Part shown: positions 14,360 to 22,685 of the stretch, piece after piece | How the letters are laid out: each line of letters begins with the position of its first letter | How positions within the stretch are numbered: the first letter of the stretch is position 1 | Source of the DNA: SHAN690 sp040905305 | GTDB lineage: Bacteria > Bacteroidota > Bacteroidia > Flavobacteriales_G > Salibacteraceae | DNA length: 39,346 bases | Reading direction: 5' to 3' | Assembly (NCBI GenBank): GCA_040905305.1 | Contig: JBBDRU010000132.1 | Coordinates: 1-39,346, forward strand | Made by a program: the position numbers and the translations under genes | The notes under the pieces: model-generated | What the model saw: only the letters and a program-made list of their open reading frames with translations | Database searches by the model: none | Told to the model about the DNA's origin: nothing

Positions 14360-15369
14360 AAACACCCTTAATCGGTGCGGTTATGTTGGTACTCGCTTCA
14401 TGCGGGGAAGATAAGTCGAGGAAAATTACCCCTCCACCTTCCAAAGAAGCACCAAAAAATGTGATTGAAATTTTGGATGTGCCTTCTTTTGATCGGGACA
14501 GCGCATACGCCTTCGTAGAAAAACAAGTGGCATTTGGCCCGAGGGTTCCAAATACTGAATCTCATAAAGCGTGCGCAGACTGGCTCACAAAAACATTCGA
14601 ACGATTTGGGTTGAAAACCACTGTTCAGAAAGCAAGCGTAACAGCTTATAACAATGAAAAGCTGAGCATTTTCAACATTATGGGTCAATGGAAGCCCGAA
14701 TTGCAAAACCGTATATTGCTCTGCGCACATTGGGACACGCGTCCTTATGCAGATCGGGACACTAAAGACCGAAACAAACCAATTGATGGGGCAAATGATG
14801 GTGGTAGTGGAGTGGGTGTTTTAATTGAACTTGCCCGGGTAATTGCAATGGACTCATCTCTTCATCATGTAGGGATAGATTTTATCTTGTTTGACGCAGA
14901 AGATTATGGCAAACCTCAAACTTCAATGTTTGGAAGTAACTCAAGCAATACCTGGTGTTTAGGTTCTCAATACTGGGCTAAAAACATCCCATTTGAAAAC
15001 TATCGACCGAGGTATGGAATACTCTTAGACATGGTAGGGGCGCCAAACGCTGTTTTTCCTCGAGAACTTAAATCTGTTGAATATGCCCCCGATGTAGTTG
15101 ATCAGGTTTGGAATACAGCTCATAGTATGGGCTACAAAGATTATTTCTCAAACGTAAAAGGAAACCCAGTGATTGATGACCACATCTATTTGAATTCCAT
15201 CGCAAAAATTCCTACAATTGATATTATTCATTACGACATGTTTCGCAATGATTTTGGCAGTTTTCATCATACTCATGATGATAACATGGACGGTATTGAT
15301 GCCACTACACTGGGTGTAGTTGGTGAAGTTTTATTGCAAGTGTTATATCAAGAAAACAAACCCTCATGA
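14341..15369 (+). CDS. M28-family zinc lipoprotein, glutaminyl-peptide cyclotransferase-like
   Basis: A 342-residue lipoprotein with lipobox VLASC (Cys21). The M28 catalytic core is intact: AHWDTRP (His130), GANDGGSG (Asp153), FDAEDYG (Glu187) and the late HHTHDD (His312) supply the metal ligands and acid. The overall order and the DMVGAPNAVFPRE stretch resemble bacterial and animal-type glutaminyl cyclases, which convert N-terminal Gln to pyroglutamate; an aminopeptidase role is the alternative. N-terminal pyroglutamate is common on proteins exported in Bacteroidota, so a periplasmic protein-modifying role is plausible. It overlaps cysS by 19 bases and the next gene by four (ATGA). Confidence 0.82.
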   Translation: MGNWSLKTPLIGAVMLVLASCGEDKSRKITPPPSKEAPKNVIEILDVPSFDRDSAYAFVEKQVAFGPRVPNTESHKACADWLTKTFERFGLKTTVQKASVTAYNNEKLSIFNIMGQWKPELQNRILLCAHWDTRPYADRDTKDRNKPIDGANDGGSGVGVLIELARVIAMDSSLHHVGIDFILFDAEDYGKPQTSMFGSNSSNTWCLGSQYWAKNIPFENYRPRYGILLDMVGAPNAVFPRELKSVEYAPDVVDQVWNTAHSMGYKDYFSNVKGNPVIDDHIYLNSIAKIPTIDIIHYDMFRNDFGSFHHTHDDNMDGIDATTLGVVGEVLLQVLYQENKPS

Positions 15370-16070
15370 AGCAACTTTTTAGCACCCTCTTATCAATTTC
15401 CCTGGCAACCGGATTGATCGCCCAGTGCAACCCTTATTTCGACTACAATGAAGGGGATTATTTTGAGCAAACCGCCTACAATAAAAAAGGTAAGGAGCAG
15501 AGCGTTCAACACATCAGCATTAAATCGGTTGAGCAAAAAGGGTCAGAAGTGATCTATTTGGCAGAAGCAACATCCAATCAAGGCAAAGAAGAATTTTCGT
15601 TTGACATGGAAATTCTTTGCGAAGATGGCGTGTTGCGCATCAACAGCCAACAACTATTAAATAGCGTCATGCAGCAGGGACAAACCGAAAACCTGCAAAT
15701 GGACTTCGAAGGCGATCCGGCCGGATATCCTGCTGAAATGACCGTAGGTGATAAACTGGAAAACAACACCTTTAAAATGACGATGAAGGCCGGTGCCGAA
15801 GGTTTTTCGATGGATATCATCACCAATATTGAGGTCACCGACCGCAAGGTGGAAAGCAAAGAGAGCATCACAACTCCTGCCGGAACTTTCGACTGCTTAA
15901 AAATAACCTACAAAACCACCACAAGCAGTGAAGTAATGGGAATGAACAACACGCAAACATCAAGCGGTGCAGACTACATTGCACCGCGCCACGGTGTTAT
16001 AAAATCAGAAAGCTTTGATGAAAAAGGGAAGCTTTCCAGTTACTCCCTGCTCACAAAAATGAGTCATTGA
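15366..16070 (+). CDS. Secreted TapB/DUF3108-like protein
   Basis: A 234-residue protein with a signal peptide ending GLIAQ near residue 19. The mature part is a curved beta-sheet pattern, with YFDYNEGDYFEQTAYNKKGKE at the start and TTPAGTFDCLKITYKT near residue 170; the PAGTFDCxKI element is typical of TapB/DUF3108-type periplasmic proteins, whose strands may bind lipids. The final YIAPRHGVIKSES matches the end of that family. The ATG overlaps the stop of the M28 gene, and its stop overlaps the TTG start of the PAP2 gene (TTGA), so the three are translationally coupled. The name is tentative; the exact role is unknown. Confidence 0.6.
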   Translation: MKQLFSTLLSISLATGLIAQCNPYFDYNEGDYFEQTAYNKKGKEQSVQHISIKSVEQKGSEVIYLAEATSNQGKEEFSFDMEILCEDGVLRINSQQLLNSVMQQGQTENLQMDFEGDPAGYPAEMTVGDKLENNTFKMTMKAGAEGFSMDIITNIEVTDRKVESKESITTPAGTFDCLKITYKTTTSSEVMGMNNTQTSSGADYIAPRHGVIKSESFDEKGKLSSYSLLTKMSH

Positions 16071-16690
16071 TTGAACGTATAACGTTGAATTGCCGTGCCG
16101 CTCTGATTGCATTGTGTTGCTTTTGGGGTGCCGCAACCGCCCAAAACCCCGACATTGATGCGCTGCAAGCGATACACGTGCATCGCAACAAGACGCTCGA
16201 TAAACCCTTTTATTTTTTAGACCAGTCTGCAGCTCCCTTAAGTGTTGCCGCCCCCATTGCACTAAGTGGAATTGGCTTTCTGATGAAGGACACTTCACTG
16301 GTTTATAAAAGTGCGTTCATCGTTGAAAGCATGGCTGTTTCTGCGTTCATCACTTTGGCAATGAAGCACAGTATAAAACGTCCGCGACCGTTTGAGCGCT
16401 ATCCATTCATCGAAAAACCTTTCGGTGAATTTTCTCCCTCTTTTCCATCCGGCCACACTTCCAACATCTTTGCCTCAGCCACATCCATTTCTATGGCATT
16501 TCCAAAATGGTATGTCGGTGTTCCTGCTTTTATATGGGCCGGAGGTGTGGGTTATTCGCGGTTGCATTCGGGGCAACATTATCCCAGCGATGTGCTTGTT
16601 GGTGCTGCTGTTGGAGCAGGTTCGGCATGGCTTTCGGCAAAACTCAATGAGTGGATCTTTTCAACCCGAAAGCATCCGAAGGATTATTGA
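16067..16690 (+). CDS. PAP2-family membrane phosphatase
   Basis: A 207-residue protein with the three phosphatase motifs of the PAP2 superfamily: KHSIKRPRP near residue 105, SFPSGHTSN near residue 129 and SRLHSGQHYPSD near residue 165. These form the vanadate-dependent haloperoxidase-like active site; the second His is the nucleophile. The N-terminus has a signal-like stretch ending ATAQ, then four or five membrane helices. Likely substrates are lipid phosphates such as undecaprenyl diphosphate or phosphatidic acid. No ATG is available upstream of the active-site region, and the TTG at 16067 overlaps the previous stop, so it is taken as the start; a TTG at 16085 is the alternative. Confidence 0.87.
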   Translation: MIERITLNCRAALIALCCFWGAATAQNPDIDALQAIHVHRNKTLDKPFYFLDQSAAPLSVAAPIALSGIGFLMKDTSLVYKSAFIVESMAVSAFITLAMKHSIKRPRPFERYPFIEKPFGEFSPSFPSGHTSNIFASATSISMAFPKWYVGVPAFIWAGGVGYSRLHSGQHYPSDVLVGAAVGAGSAWLSAKLNEWIFSTRKHPKDY

Positions 16691-16821
16691 ACAAAAGATT
16701 GATTTCTACTCAAATGTTTGGACAGGTTTAATGTGATTCTTAGCAGATAATTCTTGTTTTAAGTGGTTATTGCATGATCCGATATTCTGCTGATTGAAAA
16801 AGTGTTGAGTTCAAAAAACTG

Positions 16822-17439
16822 TCATCCATCTAGCGAATAACTTAACCCAACACTCATTCCTCGTGTAACAAGTCTCGCTCGACTATTTGTGATATAAAGT
16901 GCAGAATGAATTACCCCTAAGTCGATTTTCAAACGATCAGAAACTGGAAACACATATCCAGCCGCCACTTGACTGCCCCAATGGTGGTTTTGCAAAACAG
17001 CTTTGTCAGTTGACACTAATTCACCATCTCGCAAAAATCGTCTAAATACAAAATGGTTTAAACCAGCTCCCACTTTAGCGTAAAAACCTTTGAACGAATA
17101 ACCAAGAGATAGTGGGAAACCAACAAAGAAATATTGTTCTTTTACAAGAACAGTTTTTTCGTATTGTCCTTCTGAATTGATATAGTCAAAATCAAATCGT
17201 AATCCACGCTCCTGAAAATTGATGCCGAATTCTGCAAATAAGCCTTTGTATAATTCTTTCTGCACAAAAAGTTCAGTTCCAGGGAGCACAAGAAATAATT
17301 TATCTTCCGGTACGCATCTGGGACAATTAGCGAGACCGCTGAATGTTTTGAAACCCAATAAAGCGGGGCTTTGACCAAACCCAAAACAGGGTAAAAGGCT
17401 AAAACACATGAAGATTAAACTTTTAAACGCGAGGTTCAT
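16822..17439 (-). CDS. Outer-membrane beta-barrel-like protein
   Basis: A 205-residue protein with a signal peptide ending GFGQ near residue 23. The mature sequence has alternating hydrophobic strands separated by short turns (for example GLFAEFGINFQERGLRFDFDYI and YFFVGFPLSLGYSFKGFYAKVG) and ends in a strand MSVGLSYSLDG, typical of a small eight-strand barrel (PorT/OmpA-like group). A CPRC motif lies near residue 40. It is the last gene of a leftward set, 23 bases after the interrupted T9SS gene. Function not recognised. Confidence 0.65.
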   Translation of the reverse strand: MNLAFKSLIFMCFSLLPCFGFGQSPALLGFKTFSGLANCPRCVPEDKLFLVLPGTELFVQKELYKGLFAEFGINFQERGLRFDFDYINSEGQYEKTVLVKEQYFFVGFPLSLGYSFKGFYAKVGAGLNHFVFRRFLRDGELVSTDKAVLQNHHWGSQVAAGYVFPVSDRLKIDLGVIHSALYITNSRARLVTRGMSVGLSYSLDG

Positions 17440-17462
17440 TCATTTTCGGCTTATAACTTTTG

Positions 17463-18526
17463 TCAATTTTTTGAAATAATTAAAAACTCATGTGAAGTTC
17501 CATATTGATTACTGAATTTTAAAAAATAAAGGCCATCAGCCATCTCAAACTGGACTAATGATGTGGTTGCTTCAAGCACAGTTATCATCTTCACTTGACG
17601 ACCTTCAACATTATAAATATATATATTTCCTTCTTGGTCAGTAAGGTTTTCAATCATTACGTTACCGCCACTAGGATTTGGATAAACCATAAACAATTCT
17701 GATTCGGCTTGTTCAGCATTTGATTTTTCGAAACCCTCGGAGTCTAAATTTCTTCCGCTCCACTTACTAGAGGAACAAGGCACAATCTCAGCTCTCATTG
17801 TAGCACCTGCCTCACAATTAAAGAAAGATCCATTGCTTGCAGTAAATTCAGCATCAGAGCCACTCAAGACGTTAAATGAATTATTAATCCCCAACTTTAA
17901 GTCATTTATTGCATTATAATTCACGGTATTTGTCTGACACGAAAAATTATATTGATTCGCCTCATAACAGTCTAAACAACAACTCTCCCTTGTTCCCTCA
18001 ACCCGACAAAAACAATTTGAAATAGTACCGCTGAATAAATCTTGATACGCTAAAGTGAATTTTTTGATACATGAGCCACATTCATTTCCGTAAACCAAAT
18101 ACACGTGGTAATTTGCAACCGCTAGTGAAAGGTTATTCAGATCAATTTGCCATTCATCATCTTCAAACCCATTAGAACAATGAGCCTGTTCTGTGTGAAT
18201 AAATTGACCAGAATGATCCGTAAGTGACATTGCCGCATACCAACATATCCATCACTGTTGTCACGACCAGTAATATCTTCGTAAGTACCATCTAAATCAA
18301 TATCCTCTTCTATGTGAAATTCATTTAAAACAAACCAATCCGGTGAATGAAACGAACTAGTATATTGATCATCTTGCCAACATTCAGCAAGGTTCAATGA
18401 AGCAATTGTTGTAGGAAAATCACCTACTTATTCAGGAGCTTCAAAGCCTGAATTGCATGTATATCCCTGACCTAACAGTTTGAATGATAAGAAGAACAGA
18501 ATGAATGATAAATCGAGGTGCTTCAT
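17463..18526 (-). pseudogene. T9SS-sorted secreted protein, interrupted by an in-frame TAA and a frameshift
   Basis: I reconstruct one gene from an ATG at 18526 to the stop at 17463. It begins with a signal peptide (MKHLDLSFILFFLSF... LLGQ), then an in-frame TAA at 18430-18428 between GFEAPE and VGDFPTT. The same frame continues to SDGYVG, after which a one-base deletion near 18230-18245 moves the rest (MSLTDHSGQF onward) to another frame. The middle part is cysteine-rich (CFCRVEG, SCCLDC). The C-terminus is a type A sorting domain: VYPNPSGG, then NVEGRQV and GLYFLKF. With one base restored, the length is about 354 codons. Its ATG overlaps the stop of the upstream gene (ATGA). Sequencing error is possible; otherwise the gene is inactive or needs recoding. 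Confidence 0.75.
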
Positions 18527-19335
18527 AGTAATCTAAACTTTAGATTCAAAGAAAAAATTCGTTTCTCTGATGGATAATTAAACGGAAGTTTGTACTCCCA
18601 ATAGCTTTGACGGTAGGCAAGAGTCAAAGATTGCAACCAACTAATTTCCGAAAAGTGAGTACCCACTTCAAACATTAAATTATAGTTATGTGATTTCTTC
18701 TTAGGATCACTTGGCTTTCGGAATACTTGGTTATTTGGCTCATATTGGGTTCCTAAAAATGAGCTAAGTGAGAACCACTCTAGCCCCACAGCTCCCGTAA
18801 TTTTAGCCTCACGAATTACCGTTTCTACGCCAAGTCTGAGTGGAACAGAAATTACATGATCAATAATACGACCGGTGACAACTGTTGTAATAATACGGTT
18901 TTGAGCTCTGTGTTCATAAACCCAAAGACCTGGTGTGCGCATATAACCTAAGCCCGTCTCTAAATACCAACCTTTCACACCTAGTGAGTCTTGGTTGAGA
19001 TAGTGACGCAAACTCATTTCTATTCCAGGTGAATAATTCCAGTTATCCTCAGTTTTAACCATTTTGGGGTTAAGTGTTTGATAGTTGAAACCCGTAGGGC
19101 GCAGATAGCTATTTTTTATGGTCGAAGTAACAATTGACCCATTAGTCATAGGAGTCACACAAAACCCCCAATTCTTAGCTGTGGAAAGGTGGTTCTGGAC
19201 ACCTTTAGCCAAACCTGTGTTAGCCCACATTTTACCCATCATCAACTTAGCACCTAAATCATTTTTTGATTTCGGCACTTGAGAGTGAACCTCCACAAAA
19301 CACAACATTATTATTACAATAAGTTTTGATTGCAC
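18523..19335 (-). CDS. Secreted/outer-membrane protein of unknown family
   Basis: A 270-residue protein from a GTG start, with a signal peptide ending VEVHS near residue 18. The mature sequence shows repeated amphipathic strands (SPGIEMSLRHYLNQD, WYLETGLGYMRTPGLW, VISVPLRLGVETV, LTLAYRQSYWEY) and a final FSLNLKFRLL strand ending in a hydrophobic residue, which suggests an outer-membrane beta-barrel of about ten strands. I do not recognise a named family. It lies 10 bases after the S74-domain pseudogene and overlaps the start of the T9SS-type pseudogene by four bases, so it belongs to the same leftward operon. The frame itself is intact. Confidence 0.7.
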   Translation of the reverse strand: MQSKLIVIIMLCFVEVHSQVPKSKNDLGAKLMMGKMWANTGLAKGVQNHLSTAKNWGFCVTPMTNGSIVTSTIKNSYLRPTGFNYQTLNPKMVKTEDNWNYSPGIEMSLRHYLNQDSLGVKGWYLETGLGYMRTPGLWVYEHRAQNRIITTVVTGRIIDHVISVPLRLGVETVIREAKITGAVGLEWFSLSSFLGTQYEPNNQVFRKPSDPKKKSHNYNLMFEVGTHFSEISWLQSLTLAYRQSYWEYKLPFNYPSEKRIFSLNLKFRLL

Positions 19336-19345
19336 TCCAAATCAG

Positions 19346-20032
19346 TTATTCAATTTTAGACTTTAACTTTTCCATTTCTGCTTGTTGTTCCTGAATTGCG
19401 CTTATCAAAACGGGAATTAGAGAAATATAGTCAACTGCAAGTTCACCGTTTCCTTTATCGTGAACCAAGGAAGGGTACACGTCAAGTAGCTCTTGGGCAA
19501 TAAGACCCATTTGGTCTTTACCCCCTTCAATAATGCTCTCTCTTCTTTCCTTAGGTGTATTGTCAGTAATTCCTGCACTATGGTCATAAGTAACAGGTCG
19601 CAGGAGCATCAGTTTTGATGTGGCGGAGTCCATCGTTTGTACATTGGTCTTAAAAGCGGAGTCAGAGCTAAGAAGGACGTTATTCGCCCAACCCTCAAAA
19701 GAACGCACTTGCCAAAATGGGACATTGAACGTTCCTAGCCAAGCTGAATTACCCCATTGACCTATAATAGAAGGTTCTTCATAGGTTACCAAACCAGTGT
19801 TGTTCGCTCCTCCTCCTGGTTCATATTAGTTAGTGTGATTCTGAATATAGAGCCCGCTATTGGCTGGAAGGCATTGAAGGTAAACGTCATCTGTCACCTG
19901 AAGTTGATGGTTTGGTGTTCCTCCTCCTGTCGGCCCAATTTTTACGTGGTTGTTTGTGTGGACTTATAATTGAGCAAAAAGACCAAACGAAGTTAGTGTA
20001 AGTACAATTGCCAGCATGAATTTTGCTTTCAT
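19346..20032 (-). pseudogene. Tail-fibre/S74 chaperone-domain secreted protein with two in-frame TAA codons
   Basis: Read from the ATG at 20032, the frame gives a signal peptide (MKAKFMLAIVLTLTSFGLFA) followed by TAA at 19966-19964 and a second TAA at 19828-19826, and then continues without a break to 19346. Between the stops the coding pattern is good (HVKIGPTGGGTPNHQLQVTD, a typical start of Bacteroidota S74 proteins). The C-terminal part is an intramolecular chaperone (peptidase S74) domain: LRPVTYDHS, GLIAQELLDVYPSLV, VDYISLIPVLISAIQEQQ and a coiled-coil end. Total length would be 228 codons. The region downstream of the second stop lacks a signal peptide by itself, so a short alternative gene is unlikely. 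Confidence 0.7.
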
Positions 20033-20205
20033 AGTTGAATGAATTGAGGTTGTATTTATTCCGTCTTCATATCAATATTAGAACATACTCAATTCAAATG
20101 CAAGTTTTATTTCTCATCCGAAAAGTTTTTTCGCATTGGAGATAACAAATGCTAGCTGCTCAAACTCCTCTGGACAGCGCATAGTATTCCTGTGCTCGCA
20201 GATGG

Positions 20206-21123
20206 TTATTTCATAAACACATCAAGAAATGGAATATCAACAAACAAAAGGGTTACAACAAGTATAACCACAAACAAAAGGTAGAACAAAAAGCTTTTCT
20301 GCTTATACAGTTTTTCTGGCCGCTGGGCCGGTGAGTCTTCATCAAAACCCATGTTGAGATACCATGCAAATATCATCGCAATAAAAGGGAACGCAATGAT
20401 CAATTCTAGCCGGTGTTTGAATAAAAATATGGCGAGAAAAAAAGATGAAACCAAAGCATAAAAAGTGATTGAAACCAACAATGAACGTTCAGAATATGAA
20501 CGGAAAGACATGCGGTAAAGCCCAGCAGTTTTCGGATCATCAATAAACCTGTATTCGCTGAACCGCTTTGTAGCCATAAGAAAAGCGCCACCGAACCAAT
20601 AAGATATCAGTAAGCTGGAGTGTGGGAAAGTTTCGGGTGAAATAATCAACCAACCCATCGTTAGTCGAATGGGGTTGTTGATGGATTCAGTAATGACATC
20701 AATGTAGGCTCGATCTTTTGTTCGAAAAGGCCGAACATTATACATAAAACCCATGATCAGGAAAAAGAGCGCTACAAAAAAGTACGTTTTTCCAATGATA
20801 AGCGCCAACGCTAAACCCGCGATACCAAATGCTGCATATTCTAAATAAACATAATTGGCTTTTAACCCTTGAGTAACGCTTGGCCTGTGCTTTTTAACCG
20901 GATGGTATCGATCAAATTCTGCATCCAGCCATTCATTGATTACATAGTTTGCAGAGGCGATGAAGCATGCTGCCAAAACGCCTAAAATCAACTTCCATAC
21001 CAGCGATGCATCTAATTCAGGGGTCACATAAATCCAGGGAATAACGATACCCGGCAGCATAAAAATGTTCTTAAACCAGTGATCAACCCTTGCTATTGCC
21101 AGATAATGTTTAAGACTGCTCAT
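20206..21123 (-). CDS. UbiA-family prenyltransferase, decaprenyl-phosphate phosphoribosyltransferase-like
   Basis: A 305-residue membrane protein with about eight or nine helices. The UbiA NxxxDxxxD motif appears as NEWLDAEFD near residue 63, followed directly by RYHPVKKHRP, a signature shared with decaprenyl-phosphate phosphoribosyltransferase (Rv3806c type). The second site reads YNVRPFRTKDRAYIDV and ESINNPIR near residues 129-152. Such enzymes move phosphoribose from PRPP to a polyprenyl phosphate at the cytoplasmic face of the inner membrane, the first step to activated pentofuranose donors. It is the last gene of a leftward operon with a HAD phosphatase, methyltransferase and GT-C-like protein. 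A prenyl-aromatic transferase is less likely because of the HPxKxxRP signature. Confidence 0.8.
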   Translation of the reverse strand: MSSLKHYLAIARVDHWFKNIFMLPGIVIPWIYVTPELDASLVWKLILGVLAACFIASANYVINEWLDAEFDRYHPVKKHRPSVTQGLKANYVYLEYAAFGIAGLALALIIGKTYFFVALFFLIMGFMYNVRPFRTKDRAYIDVITESINNPIRLTMGWLIISPETFPHSSLLISYWFGGAFLMATKRFSEYRFIDDPKTAGLYRMSFRSYSERSLLVSITFYALVSSFFLAIFLFKHRLELIIAFPFIAMIFAWYLNMGFDEDSPAQRPEKLYKQKSFLFYLLFVVILVVTLLFVDIPFLDVFMK

Positions 21124-21127
21124 GGCT

Positions 21128-22015
21128 TCATTTTATGCCTTTCTTGTAAATTCCCATCCATGAATCACGCAAATTGATAGGTATTATCAACTCCTTAATA
21201 AATTTAGGAGCGGGAACACTCATCTTTCCCGGTAAATAGGCACTCACCCGCTCCAGCAGATACGCTACGCTGAAAAACCATGTAGGCCGCATGAGTTTAA
21301 AAACACTGAACCCTGCTTTTTCCATGACCAAGTTTAAATTCTTTTTATTGAAATATCCGATATGGGCAATTCTAAAATGCCACCACTTATATTTCAAAGT
21401 TTTTGCCATTACAGAATCCACATCAGGTGTTACCACGATCAAAATGCCATCCTCTTTCAATACCTCTCTGATAGATTTAACTAAGCCTTTTGGGTCACCA
21501 ACATGCTCGATAACATCAACCAACGTCACCACATCGTATGGACCTTTTAACCTATCTTCTTGCGGAAAAATGCCCAGTTCCACAGGTAAGTTTAGTTTTT
21601 GCGCTTGCTTATGTAACCACTTTGAAGGCTCCACCCCTTCTGCATCATAACCAAGCTCCAGAGCCGCCTGAACCAAAATACCACTGCCTGCTCCAATATC
21701 GAGCAATTTACCTCCAGGTTTAATCTTTTGAATTTGCTCCATCACTTTGCGCTCCTGGAGCAATCGCTGGTCACGGCCTTCTTCATATTGATTATCTTCC
21801 ATTTGTTCGTAAAAAGAAATGACATCGGTGAGGTAAGGGCACTGCAAAAACCCGCAGTTTGAGCATTTATAAATGGCTGCTGTTTTGCCGTAATCAGAAT
21901 TGGTGATAAAAAAGTTTTCGCTTTTGAGGTCTTCGTCAATTTTACTTTCCCTTACCTTTTTTAGGTTATTGTGATCACACACCCAGCAGCTCAGTTGTTT
22001 TGATTTATTCTCCAC
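21128..22015 (-). CDS. SAM-dependent methyltransferase with N-terminal zinc ribbon
   Basis: A 295-residue protein from a GTG start. Residues 10-54 hold CWVC and CSNC pairs that should bind zinc, as in sugar C-methyltransferases and related enzymes. A class I Rossmann domain follows, with motif I LLDIGAGSG at residues 104-112, an acidic motif II (GYDAEGVEPS), DVVTLVDVIEHV near residue 160 and GILIVVTPDV near 195. It probably methylates a sugar or lipid-linked intermediate. The start lies inside the end of the HAD gene (11-base overlap) and the stop is four bases before the UbiA gene. The acceptor is unknown. Confidence 0.82.
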   Translation of the reverse strand: MENKSKQLSCWVCDHNNLKKVRESKIDEDLKSENFFITNSDYGKTAAIYKCSNCGFLQCPYLTDVISFYEQMEDNQYEEGRDQRLLQERKVMEQIQKIKPGGKLLDIGAGSGILVQAALELGYDAEGVEPSKWLHKQAQKLNLPVELGIFPQEDRLKGPYDVVTLVDVIEHVGDPKGLVKSIREVLKEDGILIVVTPDVDSVMAKTLKYKWWHFRIAHIGYFNKKNLNLVMEKAGFSVFKLMRPTWFFSVAYLLERVSAYLPGKMSVPAPKFIKELIIPINLRDSWMGIYKKGIK

Positions 22016-22685
22016 TTATTTTTTTTTTCAGTTCTACAAAGTAATCTTTACGATTTGGGTCGATGATGATGAATGGCATGCCTGCATTTTTAGCACAAAT
22101 TCCATCTCTTTCTAACCTATCACCAATAAACACACACTCTTCAACTTCATGACCACTTATTCTGAGTAAATTCTGTAATCCTTTAGGGTGGGGTTTTAAA
22201 CAGTTCACATCACGATCCACGCTTGAAACTCCAAATTCATAGGGCAAAGCTAATGCCCTCATTTTCTCATCAAAAGGATAATCAGAATAGATGGCCCTTA
22301 CAATGTTTTTTGCTTCCAGCAAATCAAACAACTCTTTCAACCCCTCAAATCTAAACTGTGATAGACATTCCAGAGGAGCCTTATAAATCCATTTTTCAAC
22401 GATGCGCTGGACACTTAATAAATTCACTCGTTCTTTTTCTGCACACCATTTATATTGGTCTAATTGAAGATTGCCAACCTCTTCCCCTGCGTGCTCTTCT
22501 CTTGTTTTTCTGAAGCTTTGGAGCAACCTTAATTCTTTCAACCTCCACGGTTTTTTGATATAATAGGTGACTAACTTGAAAAGCATTCTCTTTCGTAATC
22601 CTGACTGCTGATATAAGGTGCCATCAACATCAAATACCACCATTTTTATGGCCGCCCAGTTGATTTCGGCCTCAGACTTATGCAT
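22005..22685 (-). CDS. HAD-superfamily phosphatase
   Basis: A 226-residue protein from the ATG at 22685; a TTG at 22703 is the alternative. HAD motif I is FDVDGTLY near residue 18 (both Asp present), motif II is the Ser of AIYSDYP, motif III is the Lys of LKPHPKG, and motif IV is FIGDRLERDG, so the active site is complete. An alpha-helical cap lies between motifs I and II. In this operon the likely substrate is a lipid- or sugar-linked phosphate, for example phosphoribosyl-polyprenyl phosphate, but this is inference from neighbours. It overlaps the GT-C gene by eight bases and the methyltransferase by eleven. Confidence 0.82.
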   Translation of the reverse strand: MHKSEAEINWAAIKMVVFDVDGTLYQQSGLRKRMLFKLVTYYIKKPWRLKELRLLQSFRKTREEHAGEEVGNLQLDQYKWCAEKERVNLLSVQRIVEKWIYKAPLECLSQFRFEGLKELFDLLEAKNIVRAIYSDYPFDEKMRALALPYEFGVSSVDRDVNCLKPHPKGLQNLLRISGHEVEECVFIGDRLERDGICAKNAGMPFIIIDPNRKDYFVELKKKISGE

